Positions 1 to 9,037 of a stretch of DNA of 64,000 bases are shown one piece after another; the first letter of the stretch is position 1, and each line of letters starts with the position of its first letter. Source of the DNA: Pseudoalteromonas rubra. GTDB lineage: Bacteria; Pseudomonadota; Gammaproteobacteria; Enterobacterales; Alteromonadaceae. The stretch lies in NCBI RefSeq assembly GCF_005886805.2, contig NZ_CP045430.1, positions 1,178,001 to 1,242,000 on the forward strand, written 5' to 3'. Position numbers and translations under genes: made by a program. The notes beneath the pieces were generated by a model, which saw only the letters and a program-made list of their open reading frames with translations, ran no database searches and was not told the origin of the DNA.

Positions 1-273
1 AGCCAGGCCATCAAAGGACTCAGGCTCACCGCTGAAGCCAAGAGTATCGGCGACTATTACCTGAGCGTAGAAAATACCGATACTTACTCGGGCTATACGG
101 TGTTTAACCTCAAGGCTAACTACCGGCTCAACAAGCGCGTGAAACTTCACGCCCGAATTGCCAACCTTACCGACAAAACCTATGCGCTGCAAAACGAGGA
201 GCGCTTTGGCAGAACCCGTATCCAACCCGGCATGCCACGTACGGCATATGTCGGGATCAGCTATGATTTCTAG
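1..273 (+). CDS. TonB-dependent receptor, C-terminal end (partial)
   Basis: Frame 1 is open from the window edge to a TAG at 271-273, giving 90 residues. The segment ends in alternating beta-strands with the phrase NLTDKTYAL and a terminal aromatic residue (SYDF), which is the signature of the last strands of an outer-membrane TonB-dependent receptor barrel. Such receptors import siderophores, cobalamin or oligosaccharides using energy from TonB-ExbBD. The plug domain and TonB box lie outside the window, so the substrate cannot be named. The stop codon overlaps the start of the next gene, which suggests one transcript. Confidence 0.85.
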   Translation, partial: SQAIKGLRLTAEAKSIGDYYLSVENTDTYSGYTVFNLKANYRLNKRVKLHARIANLTDKTYALQNEERFGRTRIQPGMPRTAYVGISYDF

Positions 274-697
274 CCACAGATACACGGCCCCCGCCTGCAC
301 CCTGATGTTACTCACATCAGGGCCGCTCGCGGCAGAGCACGTTCAGTTTGAGACAGGTTCATACAGAAACAAATCTGTATTGTATTACGATCATCAAATG
401 TTGAGCCTGAGTAAAGTCGACTCAGGCAAAACCACCTCTGTGTGTGAACAACGCATTTCCGCGGAAACACTCAGCCACACATTGACCTTTTTCAAAACCC
501 TGGATATTCAGAGCTGGCAGCCCCGTTACTTTAGCGAGGGGCTCATGGATGGCAGTACCTTCACCCTTGATATTCAGATCGCCAACATCAGTGTCCAAAG
601 TGCGGGTCATAGTCACCTTGCACCAGCCGGGTATGACAAAATCACCCGGTATTTTAATCAAGTGCTCATCGTCAATAGTTGCCCGGCAATCCAGTAA
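263..697 (+). CDS. Small exported protein, unknown function
   Basis: I place the start at the ATG at 263, which overlaps the end of the receptor gene by 11 bases. The same frame is open further upstream, but that part is a shadow of the receptor. The 144-residue product begins with a hydrophobic segment ending in LAAEH that looks like a signal peptide. It contains two cysteines in the mature part (CEQR and NSCP) that could form a disulfide. I do not recognise the family. The overlap suggests translational coupling to the receptor and a possible accessory role at the envelope, which is inference. Confidence 0.6.
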   Translation: MISSHRYTAPACTLMLLTSGPLAAEHVQFETGSYRNKSVLYYDHQMLSLSKVDSGKTTSVCEQRISAETLSHTLTFFKTLDIQSWQPRYFSEGLMDGSTFTLDIQIANISVQSAGHSHLAPAGYDKITRYFNQVLIVNSCPAIQ

Positions 698-710
698 ACC
701 CGAAGCCTTG

Positions 711-1175
711 CTACCACAGCTCCCTGATCAAGCTGATTTTACCTTCTTTAAAACCAAATACGGCAAGCCTAGGTTCTTGCCGTTGCCAGCTGCCATCAGT
801 TTGGTTAAAACCGTAAGCATACTCTACAGCAATGTGGTTTTTACCCGGGATCGTGCGTAGTACCCTGATCTCACGGTTGGTGTCACTATCGTACCGGCCA
901 CTTTCATAGTTACGTAAGAATGCGCGTCGCCAGCTTGCTTTATCAAAATTAGCCAAATATTCCACGTGCTCGTATTTAACCTCGTCGTGCATCAGACCAA
1001 TCAGGGCATCAATATTCGCAACCGTAGAACCTTTATACGAAACAGTATCCAGCGCATCAAAATACTGGTTCACTTTGCTCAACTGACACTGTGAGCCACA
1101 TTGGATATCTGCGAATACTGATGAAGAAAATGAGAATAAACTTCCCCACATCAACACGTTTATTATATTTTTCAT
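711..1175 (-). CDS. Exported SnoaL/NTF2-fold-like protein
   Basis: The 154-residue product starts with a clear Sec signal peptide (MKNIINVLMWGSLFSFSSSVFA) and a short CGSQC motif just after the cleavage site. The rest reads like a SnoaL/NTF2-like cone fold: an early helix (NQYFDAL), the phrase IDALIGLMHDEVKYEH, and a C-terminal strand pair ending in ISLIRELW. Such proteins are small-ligand binders or enzymes with varied substrates, so no reaction can be assigned. It lies convergent to the small exported protein, with only 13 bases between them. Confidence 0.65.
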   Translation of the reverse strand: MKNIINVLMWGSLFSFSSSVFADIQCGSQCQLSKVNQYFDALDTVSYKGSTVANIDALIGLMHDEVKYEHVEYLANFDKASWRRAFLRNYESGRYDSDTNREIRVLRTIPGKNHIAVEYAYGFNQTDGSWQRQEPRLAVFGFKEGKISLIRELW

Positions 1176-1632
1176 TTTATTTTCCTGTCATTAAAGTCAT
1201 TAAATGAGTTCATTATTTCCCTTAAACCGAACTCAACGGGAAAAAGACTACCCACACCATAACAGCTGAACTATACCTTTGACGACAAATACTTTAGCGT
1301 TCAATGCTAGACAACCTCAGAAAGCGCCACCCATCAAGAAAAACCCTATCCCGTAGTCAATATTTCATATTACCCAAGTAAGGTAATAGCGCTCAAAAAC
1401 AGTATAAAAAGGGAGCACTGTTAATAAAAAACTAAGCAAAACTTGTTCGGTGATAGTTACTTAACAATTTAAAAAACAAGGAGAACAAAGGATTAAAACA
1501 GACTTAAAAAAGGAATGAAAAGGGAAATTGACTTGAAATGCAGCCATTAATTCAGTCTATAAAGTTGCGTTATCCCGTTGTATTTCCAACCAAACACTTA
1601 GCTTTAATTAACAAACAAGGTTCACTACAAAA
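1176..1632. other. Intergenic region without a recognised gene
   Basis: This AT-rich stretch separates the divergent SnoaL-like and metalloprotease genes and must carry both promoters. I see no convincing ORF, RNA gene or repeat. An AAGG about 10 bases before the protease ATG is a weak ribosome binding site. Confidence 0.5.
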
Positions 1633-3369
1633 ATGATTACAAATAAAAAACTTTTTTTACTCGGTGCCATATTCATACCCACACTCTCAATGGCCTCTAC
1701 AGCCCCTCTCAACAACAGTCAGCCTGAAAATACCGGTACACCAGAGTACCTAATAGATGGCGATATGGTATTGGACAGTGTAAGTGAATTCCACACGTTT
1801 TCTGCCAATCGCGCGGCTAATACGTCCGGTTTAGACAGCGCTGTAGGCTGGCCAAACGGCATCGTCCCGTTCCAGCTAGTTGGTATCGCCAGCGGCAGTC
1901 AGAATGAAAAAAACATTCTTGAGGCAATGGAGGAGATAGAACGCGCTTCTCGGGTGAATTTCGTCCATAAAACGTCAAGTCATTCTAACTATCTCACTAT
2001 TTATGGTCATGCCCTTGATGATGAGAGGGAAAAAAACAAAATCTGCTCTGCGAATATAGGTTATGCAAATGGCGGTCGCCGTCAGGCATGGATCCCCAGC
2101 TACTGTAGTGTAGGCACAGCCATTCACGAGTTATTGCATATTCTGGGTTATCGCCATGAGCACCAGCGTACCGACCGCGACTATCACACACGAGATGGTC
2201 AACGCTACTCCCTTACAGTGAATGACCGCTATGTACCTTGTACTTTGCAAAGTGCATTCAGAACATCATCCCTGATATCACGCTCGCGGCCATATGATTT
2301 TCAATCCATCATGCATTACAGTAATAGCGACAGAACAGGGTGCACCTCAGGTGCCACAGGCAAGGCCTTCAGCTATCAAAACCTCGACACTGGGGCAGCA
2401 ATAAACACTCTGGGCAATTTTCGCATGTCAAATGGTGACCTGCAGTCGTTACGTGATGGATATGGTCGTAATCGGTCGCAAACGCCTGTATTTCTGGGGT
2501 CTAGCCACAAAGATGAAACAAGCTTACGTATTTCAGTGGTCTGGTATCAAGTCCACGATTACCCTGACTACTTCAGAGTAAATGAAACATCTGAAGAGTT
2601 CATTGATATCAACCGAAACGGTAGATTAGATGTGGGCACGCCTATGACGTACCGTATTAGCGCTTCGAACTATTGGAGAGATGCGTTTGAAATTTACTTT
2701 GGAGACTCTCTTCCCGAGAAAAAAAATGGATACCGCTACCGTTTCACGGTGGAGGCATGCTGGGATGGCGGTGCATGTTCAAGCGAATCTGCAGCTCAAA
2801 CAATCTCCGTACTGCAACGTGCTCGTGAACCAGAACCATACATTGAGGATAATGTTTCAACAGACAAAGAGTTCTATGTTCGTTGGAACAGCCAGCCACA
2901 AGTGCAATACTTCAAAGCTTACCGCAATGGTTCATACTTAGGACAAATCACCGGCAATTCACTCAAACAATCTCTGCCTTCCGGCACCTACAAATATGAA
3001 ATTCAAGCGTGTAATGCTCGAGGATGCAGTGACAAAGCAACGCTAACACATAAGCATTCAGTAAAGATCGAAGGCGTGCCAACTTCGGCCCCACGCATTG
3101 ATGACCTTATTGATTCTGATTGGGACAATATTGCTGAGTTTGGGTTTTACAAGGTTGCTCGCGCAACTGAGTATCGCTTCCGTATAGCAGGGCAAGGTTT
3201 AGTATACACTGGAAGTATTCAAACCCCTTATCAAGATACAGACGGTGGCTATAAGTCTATTTACAGGAAAGCACCTGATGGCAGATATCAAGTATCCATT
3301 ACCGCATGTAATATCAATGGATGTGGTCCTACCGCTACAGAAACAGTGAGCGTCTGGAGTGACTTTTAA
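1633..3369 (+). CDS. Secreted astacin-type zinc metalloprotease with C-terminal FnIII-like modules
   Basis: The 578-residue protein has a signal peptide cleaved near residue 21 (LSMAS). Residues 165-176 read HELLHILGYRHE, the extended zinc-binding motif of astacins (family M12A), with three histidines, the catalytic glutamate and the family-specific final glutamate. SIMHY at 225-229 is the Met-turn with the tyrosine zinc ligand. Cysteines near 138, 158, 203 and 237 are placed for disulfides. From about residue 283 the sequence becomes beta-rich, with three repeats of a pattern like YRFTVEACWDGGACS / YKYEIQACNARGCS / YQVSITACNINGCG. These resemble fibronectin type III modules and would bind substrate or surface. 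It is probably an exported protease acting on proteins outside the cell. Confidence 0.9.
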   Translation: MITNKKLFLLGAIFIPTLSMASTAPLNNSQPENTGTPEYLIDGDMVLDSVSEFHTFSANRAANTSGLDSAVGWPNGIVPFQLVGIASGSQNEKNILEAMEEIERASRVNFVHKTSSHSNYLTIYGHALDDEREKNKICSANIGYANGGRRQAWIPSYCSVGTAIHELLHILGYRHEHQRTDRDYHTRDGQRYSLTVNDRYVPCTLQSAFRTSSLISRSRPYDFQSIMHYSNSDRTGCTSGATGKAFSYQNLDTGAAINTLGNFRMSNGDLQSLRDGYGRNRSQTPVFLGSSHKDETSLRISVVWYQVHDYPDYFRVNETSEEFIDINRNGRLDVGTPMTYRISASNYWRDAFEIYFGDSLPEKKNGYRYRFTVEACWDGGACSSESAAQTISVLQRAREPEPYIEDNVSTDKEFYVRWNSQPQVQYFKAYRNGSYLGQITGNSLKQSLPSGTYKYEIQACNARGCSDKATLTHKHSVKIEGVPTSAPRIDDLIDSDWDNIAEFGFYKVARATEYRFRIAGQGLVYTGSIQTPYQDTDGGYKSIYRKAPDGRYQVSITACNINGCGPTATETVSVWSDF

Positions 3370-3441
3370 GTTTTAAAATAGCGTGATTGAGAGCGCTAAA
3401 TTTAATCTCAGTGGCGCTTAGTGCCATGTACATCCAGTGAT

Positions 3442-3487
3442 GAATAGCCTGGGAGGCACTTTGAATAGCGGCTTCCCAGGCTATTTT
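3442..3487 (+). terminator. Long-stem terminator after the astacin gene
   Basis: A 12-base arm (AATAGCCTGGGA) at 3442 pairs perfectly with TCCCAGGCTATT at 3474-3485 and is followed by a short T/C run. The loop is about 20 bases. Confidence 0.65.
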
Positions 3488-3666
3488 CCAACTATAGAAG
3501 GCAGCTAAAGCAACTCATTTCACCATGTGTAAAGCAACATACGGCTACAAAGCAACTAAATGAGAGGTGACGCTCACTCTGCTTTTATCAAACGTAGCAA
3601 GAAATATCAAAAACTCACACATGTAACCTTTTACACTAGCTTCACTATCAATTCCTGGAGCTAATC

Positions 3667-4164
3667 ATGAAGATCACCAAATCAATCATCATTAATAAAT
3701 CGGCAGAACAAGTTTGGGATTTAGTCGCCCATCAATTTGATAAAGCACATCTATGGATGGGACCTATACCCTACTCTGAAGCACTCGGTAAAGGCAGCAG
3801 CCGCCTAGGCGCCCCAATGGAAGGGCGAGTTTGCAATTTAAGTGACAATCCAAATGGTGCGAAAGTCAAAGAGGTCATTACCGAATTCAGTGAAACGGAC
3901 AAGAGCATCGCTTTTAATGTGCTGCCAGTTAACAACCCTGCCATTGTGCCTATTCGGCAGAACCACGTTATGATGTCAGTGCAGCCGGTTGGTAAAAACC
4001 AAAGCAAGGTGATCTGGACAGCCTCGCCACAGCTTAAATGGTTTGCCTACCTGTTTTACCCACTGCTTCGGCTGGTGTTTCCCATTGCCTTTGGCAAACT
4101 ATTAGCAGGGTTAAAACGGTACGCGGAAGATAACCTTGTTCAACCAGCACCGGTCAGCGTGTGA
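3667..4164 (+). CDS. SRPBCC-family (START-like) protein
   Basis: The 165-residue product opens with KITKSIIINKSAEQVWDLV, the typical first strand and helix of polyketide cyclase/SRPBCC proteins. These form a deep hydrophobic cavity for a lipid or aromatic ligand. A C-terminal hydrophobic helix (FAYLFYPLLRLVFPIAFGKLL) may close the cavity or touch the membrane. No substrate can be named. The stop codon lies close before the AraC-family regulator start, so the two genes are likely co-transcribed. AGGAG-like sequence (CTGGAGC) precedes the ATG. Confidence 0.75.
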   Translation: MKITKSIIINKSAEQVWDLVAHQFDKAHLWMGPIPYSEALGKGSSRLGAPMEGRVCNLSDNPNGAKVKEVITEFSETDKSIAFNVLPVNNPAIVPIRQNHVMMSVQPVGKNQSKVIWTASPQLKWFAYLFYPLLRLVFPIAFGKLLAGLKRYAEDNLVQPAPVSV

Positions 4165-4196
4165 CTATACCCATCAAGATAAAAGAGGACTGTGGG

Positions 4197-5051
4197 ATGG
4201 ATCGTTTTTTTAAAAGTATCGACTACATTGAAACGCATTTGCATGAAAAAATCAGCGTGCATGAAATCGCAGCGGCATCCCACTATTCAACATATCACTA
4301 CAGTAGGATTTTCAAAGCTTTGGTAGGCGACACCCCAAAAGAGTACCTTCGCAAACGCAGATTGACCCTAGCTGCAAAGCGACTGTTAACAGACGATGTG
4401 AGCATATTAACCCTGGCCCTGGACTGTCAGTTTGATTCTCAAGAAGCATTCACTCGGGCATTTAAGGCACTATTCGATATGACACCCGCACAATATCGCA
4501 AAATAAACGAACCATTTCGCTTGTTATACAAAAAGCCATTTAGTCCTGACGATCTGGCATTTTTGCAAAACAACATCAGTATGGAACCCGAGATCATTGA
4601 ACAACCTGCGATGAAAATCGTGGGGATTGCCAATGTATACGAAGATGGAGATCTCAGCTTGCCCAAGCTTTGGTCAGGCTTTCGCCCCTATCGTGACAAA
4701 ATCCCCAATCGGGTAGGCGATCACTTTTTTGGTATCTATGAAAACTATCAGGAAGACGGAGACGTCACTCGATTTGTTTATATTTGCTCAGCCCAGGTTG
4801 AAAATTTTGATGACGTGCCGGATGGTCTAATCACACGAGAACTGGCTGCACAAACCTATGCCAGATTTACACATACAGGGCCCATCGCAAACCTGGAAGA
4901 AACCCTGAGGTATATTTGGGGGAGCTGGCTGCCAAAGAGCCGTTATGAGTACGCTGACAAGCCCGATTTCGAGTTATTGCCGGGCGGCTTTAATGACGCG
5001 GATCCCAACAATAAAGTGTACCTAAATATCCCGGTAACACTAAAAGCCTGA
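4197..5051 (+). CDS. AraC-family regulator with GyrI-like ligand domain
   Basis: I choose the ATG at 4197 (MDRFFKSIDYIE), preceded by AGAGGA at good spacing. A GTG at 4161 would overlap the previous stop and lacks a good site. The 284-residue protein has an N-terminal AraC/XylS double helix-turn-helix over about residues 5-105 (ISVHEIAAASHYSTYHYSRIF, then the second motif ending in PAQYRK). A GyrI-like/Rob-type effector-binding domain follows from about 125. This order is that of SoxS/Rob-like multidrug-sensing regulators. It probably controls the upstream SRPBCC gene and perhaps the SDR gene downstream. Confidence 0.85.
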   Translation: MDRFFKSIDYIETHLHEKISVHEIAAASHYSTYHYSRIFKALVGDTPKEYLRKRRLTLAAKRLLTDDVSILTLALDCQFDSQEAFTRAFKALFDMTPAQYRKINEPFRLLYKKPFSPDDLAFLQNNISMEPEIIEQPAMKIVGIANVYEDGDLSLPKLWSGFRPYRDKIPNRVGDHFFGIYENYQEDGDVTRFVYICSAQVENFDDVPDGLITRELAAQTYARFTHTGPIANLEETLRYIWGSWLPKSRYEYADKPDFELLPGGFNDADPNNKVYLNIPVTLKA

Positions 5052-5067
5052 ACTATCAGGCTTTTTT
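5042..5067 (+). terminator. Terminator overlapping the AraC-gene stop
   Basis: AAAGCCTGA and TCAGGCTTT form a hairpin with a 3-4 base loop followed by TTTTTT. The left arm includes the last codons of the regulator gene. Confidence 0.8.
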
Positions 5068-5177
5068 ATACCCCGGCAATACACATTCAATACCGCAAGA
5101 AATATCAAAAGCAACAACGCGCTTTTCGCTAATCTGGTCTCATAAACTCAACACCCGAATTAAGAAAGAGGCACATT

Positions 5178-6089
5178 ATGATCACCCGCGTATTAATCAC
5201 TGGCGCAAATGCAGGTTTAGGTAAAGAGGCAGCAAAGCAGATTGCAGCGTATCCGGACATTAAAAAGATCTACCTGGGATGTCGCAACCGTGACAAAGCA
5301 GAAGCAGCTAAAATGGCACTGGAACAACAAACAGGCAAGCGTATTTTTGAGATTGTCCAGCTCGATGTCAGCAATTTAAGCTCGGTGCGATCCGCCGTAC
5401 AACAGCTACCAGAGAGTATTGATGCACTGATCATGAATGCCGGAGGCACGGGCGGTAAACAATTTAACAAACTGAATGAACAGGGCGTCACCGAGATATT
5501 TGCAGTTAATCTGCTGGGGCACAGCGTACTGACAGAAGAGCTTATTAAGGCGCAGAAACTTACTCAGGTTGTCCTCTATGCAGGCTCAGAAGCCGCCCGG
5601 GGCGTGAAGGAAATGGGCATGAAGCGTCCGGAGCTAAACATCTCGTCGGTCGAGGAGTTTGCTTCTGTCTGTGACGGGTCGTTCTTTGGCTCCACCACAG
5701 ATGCGACCATACCTTACGGGCCAATCAAATATATGGGGGCATTATGGATGTCGGCAATGGCCAGACGCCATCCACAGCTGAAATTCATCACCATGAGCCC
5801 AGGTGCGACTACAGGCACTGATGGCTTTAACTCTCTCTCCTTTGTAAAGCAATATGTTATGAAGAGCATGATGCAAGTTATGCTATGGCTCGGCAAAGTC
5901 CATAAAGTTGAAGAGGGCGCGAAACGCTATCTGATGGGGTTGTTTGATGAAGAATTAAAAAGTGGCACATTTTACGCCAGTCAGAAAGGGTTAACGGGCC
6001 CTATCGGGGATCAAGCGGAGCTATTTGAAGACCTGAACAATCAGCAGTATCAGGACAATGCCTACCAGGCAATTCAACGCTTTGTATAG
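5178..6089 (+). CDS. Short-chain dehydrogenase/reductase
   Basis: The 303-residue protein begins VLITGANAGLGKEAA, the TGxxxGxG cofactor-binding motif of classical SDRs. It continues with LDVSNL (adenine-ring contact) and LIMNAGG (the NAG motif). The catalytic serine lies in YAGSEAARG and the YxxxK pair in YGPIKYM. Length and motifs suit an extended classical or retinol-dehydrogenase-like NAD(P)-dependent oxidoreductase. The substrate is unknown. A ribosome binding site (AAGAGGC) precedes the ATG. The AraC/SRPBCC pair just upstream may be functionally related, but the terminator between them argues for a separate transcript. Confidence 0.88.
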   Translation: MITRVLITGANAGLGKEAAKQIAAYPDIKKIYLGCRNRDKAEAAKMALEQQTGKRIFEIVQLDVSNLSSVRSAVQQLPESIDALIMNAGGTGGKQFNKLNEQGVTEIFAVNLLGHSVLTEELIKAQKLTQVVLYAGSEAARGVKEMGMKRPELNISSVEEFASVCDGSFFGSTTDATIPYGPIKYMGALWMSAMARRHPQLKFITMSPGATTGTDGFNSLSFVKQYVMKSMMQVMLWLGKVHKVEEGAKRYLMGLFDEELKSGTFYASQKGLTGPIGDQAELFEDLNNQQYQDNAYQAIQRFV

Positions 6090-6184
6090 CGCCAGATACA
6101 CTGAACAGCGCTCTGGGCGAAAGAGCTTCACCCAGAGCAAAGACCTCAACAAGACGAGTGTGAGTTAGCTTCTTTCTTATCAGA

Positions 6185-6520
6185 CTACCAACGAGTGTCT
6201 ACACTCACCCAGGCGATGGAGCAACCCTGGGAGCTTTCGTGAATACGCGCCTGCACTTTCTTATTGGCTGCCAGCGCATAAATTAAAGTTGAATACATTT
6301 GGTTTTTGTTTTTTGCTTCAGGTCTTAAGGTAAAGTAAACACCACTTTGCGGCGTGCAGTTTGCCAGCTTTTCATCGGCCGGAAATCCAACGTAGATGTT
6401 GCCATTTTCACTGGTATAAAGTGTTTCAATGACGCTTGTACAGCCTATACTGCTACAGGTATTGGCCTGTGCGCCTAAAGAAGTCAGAGCTAAAGCAACT
6501 GATAAAATGAGCTTTTTCAT
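6185..6520 (-). CDS. Small exported cysteine-containing protein, paralogue of the gene at 45.5 kb
   Basis: The 111-residue product has a strong signal peptide (MKKLILSVALALTSLGAQA) and four cysteines in the mature part. Its C-terminal half (MYSTLIYALAANKKVQARI, then GCSIAWVSVDTRW) follows the same pattern as the protein at 45522-45860 (HYSTLLAAFMAGRNIAIFG, then CFSGF...VQAINVYR). The two are therefore likely members of one small periplasmic family, seen here by direct comparison. I know of no function for it. Confidence 0.7.
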   Translation of the reverse strand: MKKLILSVALALTSLGAQANTCSSIGCTSVIETLYTSENGNIYVGFPADEKLANCTPQSGVYFTLRPEAKNKNQMYSTLIYALAANKKVQARIHESSQGCSIAWVSVDTRW

Positions 6521-6824
6521 TATAATAATCCTTATTTAATATATGCTAAGTAAATAGTAAACCCCTGTAGGGGCATTGTTTTTTATAACTTTTTGTTATT
6601 GCTATTCAAAACTCTATAGTAACAACCTTATCGGTACAATGTGAACATGTTTGCTCTGAACTTGTTCTGACTCACATCGTGGAATGGCTTAATGATAAAT
6701 CGGCCCCTCAGACCTTAAAAAGTAGTCTAAATTCAGCGAAAGCAGCGTACTTTACCTTGCTCAATGACCGCACTGAACTATCGGAACTGGACTCACATCG
6801 ACCACCAAATCCTGATAACCAGGT

Positions 6825-7320
6825 CAACGAGCGGGGGCGCCGAGTCTGCTATGATTAAGATACGAGTGGCAATACTGATTAGCGCACAGTGCAAGTCCAG
6901 CTAAAACGGCTCGTTTCACCTTGCGCAAAGGCCGCGCTAAAGCACGACTTTGCACGACACATCCATGAAAAGCGTTCGCAGTGCGGGGACGCCGAGTCTG
7001 CGATAATTCTTAATCATCGGTCGCTTAACGTACGAGTGGAAATACGTCCCTGTAGGGGGCTCCCGGCTTTTCATCCATGAAAAGCGTTCGCAGCGCTGCG
7101 ATGATTCTTAATCATCGGTCGCTTAACGTACGAGTGGAAATACGTCCCTGTAGGGGGCTCCCGGCTTTTCATCCATGAAAAGCGTTCGCAGCGCTGCGAT
7201 GATTCTTAATCATCAGTCGCTTAACGTACGAGTGGAAATACATCCCTGTAGGGGGCTCCCGGCTTTTCATCCATGAAAAGCGTTCGCAGCGCTGCGATGA
7301 TTCTTAATCATCGGTCGCTG
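6825..7320. repeat. 98-bp tandem repeat array with REP-like palindrome
   Basis: Three near-identical steps of exactly 98 bases are visible (AAAAGCG at 7080, 7178 and 7276). An upstream copy at 6968 is longer by 14 bases, and a decayed piece lies near 6831-6880. Each unit carries a palindrome of the type CGATGATTCTTAATCATCG (7001, 7099, 7197 and 7295), the string GTACGAGTGGAAATAC and CCCTGTAGGGGGCTCCCGGC. On the minus strand the palindrome reads GACCGATGATTAAGAATCATC. A related element occurs at 28259-28431. The last unit runs into the coding end of the cytochrome gene and supplies its stop codon. There is no coding potential despite a short ORF across it. Confidence 0.85.
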
Positions 7321-8972
7321 CTCACCCAATCAAGTTGCATGTCCCATTGGTGTTGGTTTTCTGCTTTTAGCGGAGCCTGGGAGTCGTCTACTTGTTGCAG
7401 TACGTTACTTGCTTCTACCAGCGTTGCGTCGCGGCCGAACAGGTAGCTTTGCTCTTCCACTATGGTTCTGTATGCTTTATTCAGTGCCAGTGCGCGCTCT
7501 TTTGACGGGGTGATCAACTCGTACAGGTTCTCTGCCGACTCCACTTTTTCTTTGTCGACCGTGCCATCTGCTTTGAACCACTTTTGCAGCATTTCGCGGT
7601 TCTGGCGGAATTCGTCGCCACCACCGACCCGGTTCATGTATGTCAGGAACTCGCCGAGTGTTTCGCCTTTGTTGGGGACATCTTTCATTTCTTTAAGGTT
7701 GATATAGCCCCAGCCGCGTGCGCCTTCTACTTTGCGGGCAAACGAGAAGGTCTGATCATAGGTTGAGCCGATGGTTTTGTGACAACCGTTACAAAATGCC
7801 AGCTCCTGCTTATGCTGTGGTCTCAGGTTACCTTGTTTGTCCTCAATATAACCATTGATGGTCCAGCCAAAGGTGTTGTTGATACCCTGATCGCCCAGAT
7901 ACAGGGTTTGCGGCAGATTTTCGAATTCTTTCTCTTTTTCTTCACGGTGATATGAAGAATTCAGTGACTGGCGAGTCTTAAACCTGTGCTTTTTCATGTA
8001 GCGTACTTCTTTCATACGCGGCGCGTTGTAAATACCACCATTTTCGTCTACACCAATGTAACGTACGGTATGCAGGAACTCAGTTTCCTGGGGGTACAGC
8101 ATATGCGCCAGTGCATCTGTGGCATCACCTACATAATGTGATTGCCTAGTTATCTCGCTGATTTTGGTAAGCTGATTATCGCCATTTAAATCCTGGCCAA
8201 TGCGTTGTTCTGAGATTAATGGTGTTGAGATCTTATCTAAGCCCTTTAATGCCAGTTCAACCAGACTCAGGTTTGCCAGGTACACATCCTGATTATACAC
8301 GCCGCCTTTTGAGCGAAACGCTTCGGGCAAACGGATCATCACATCACCCGTGGAGCCGTTGGTGGGCCAAAACGTCGACGGGAAGGGCTTGTAGTTAAAC
8401 GCCACCCAGCCGCTGCCATCTCTGGCAAAGCCCATCTCATCAAAGGCTTTTTCCGGATAGGCCAGATTTTCCAGCGGAGTTATTTCACCGCGCCATTGCT
8501 TGTCTTGTTTCAGCTTTTCGATAAACGGGGTGTAATTATCCTGATTGATCCACGCCATGATCTCTTTATCTGGCACACCTGCGATCAAATCTGTCCGGTC
8601 AACAAAGAGGTTTTTCCAGTGGTTTTTCAGGCCCAAGTCAGAGAATTCATACACGCCCTGCAAATGCCCATCGCGCATCGCGTTGGGTCTTTTTGGCTCT
8701 TGCTGATAAGACTGATGGCAGGCATAACACGGATTATTTACACCATCGGTTTTAGTGTAACACTGAGGTGGGATCACCGACTCGGGGTTATAGACCTCAT
8801 CGTGTTCCATGTAAGCGGTTGCCGGAATATTATCACCTGGTTTGTACGGTGCAGCTTTATGCGCTGACTGCGAGGCGATTAGTTCGACAGCTTGAGTATG
8901 ATGTTGTGATTCTTCGCAGCCGGTCAATGCCAGGCCAGTGAGTACCGCCAGGCCGATTACTTGGTATTTCAT
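7308..8972 (-). CDS. Cytochrome c-type lipoprotein with two CxxCH haem sites
   Basis: I start at the ATG at 8972 (MKYQVIGLAVLTGLALTGC), which gives a proper lipoprotein signal with the lipobox LTGC. The frame is open a further 17 codons upstream without signal character. The 554-residue mature form has haem-binding CYACH at about residues 82-86 and CNGCH at about 394-398, so it binds two c-type haems in the periplasm, anchored by lipid. I do not recognise a named family. It is encoded downstream of the PhoX-like gene in the same direction with a 65-base gap, suggesting a shared transcript. The final residues SSDR and the TGA come from the repeat array that abuts the gene. Confidence 0.8.
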   Translation of the reverse strand: MKYQVIGLAVLTGLALTGCEESQHHTQAVELIASQSAHKAAPYKPGDNIPATAYMEHDEVYNPESVIPPQCYTKTDGVNNPCYACHQSYQQEPKRPNAMRDGHLQGVYEFSDLGLKNHWKNLFVDRTDLIAGVPDKEIMAWINQDNYTPFIEKLKQDKQWRGEITPLENLAYPEKAFDEMGFARDGSGWVAFNYKPFPSTFWPTNGSTGDVMIRLPEAFRSKGGVYNQDVYLANLSLVELALKGLDKISTPLISEQRIGQDLNGDNQLTKISEITRQSHYVGDATDALAHMLYPQETEFLHTVRYIGVDENGGIYNAPRMKEVRYMKKHRFKTRQSLNSSYHREEKEKEFENLPQTLYLGDQGINNTFGWTINGYIEDKQGNLRPQHKQELAFCNGCHKTIGSTYDQTFSFARKVEGARGWGYINLKEMKDVPNKGETLGEFLTYMNRVGGGDEFRQNREMLQKWFKADGTVDKEKVESAENLYELITPSKERALALNKAYRTIVEEQSYLFGRDATLVEASNVLQQVDDSQAPLKAENQHQWDMQLDWVSSDR

Positions 8973-9037
8973 TTTTATGACGCCCATTTTTGGATAAAAA
9001 AATGCGGTGCCACGAACGGGCACCGCGAGTCTTACAA

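Noticed and set aside
549..860. 103-codon ORF on the + strand
   Set aside because: It spans the ends of two convergent genes in another frame, without start signals.
6889..7080. 63-codon ORF on the + strand
   Set aside because: It lies over the 98-bp repeat and its decayed copies, with no ribosome binding site and no family features.
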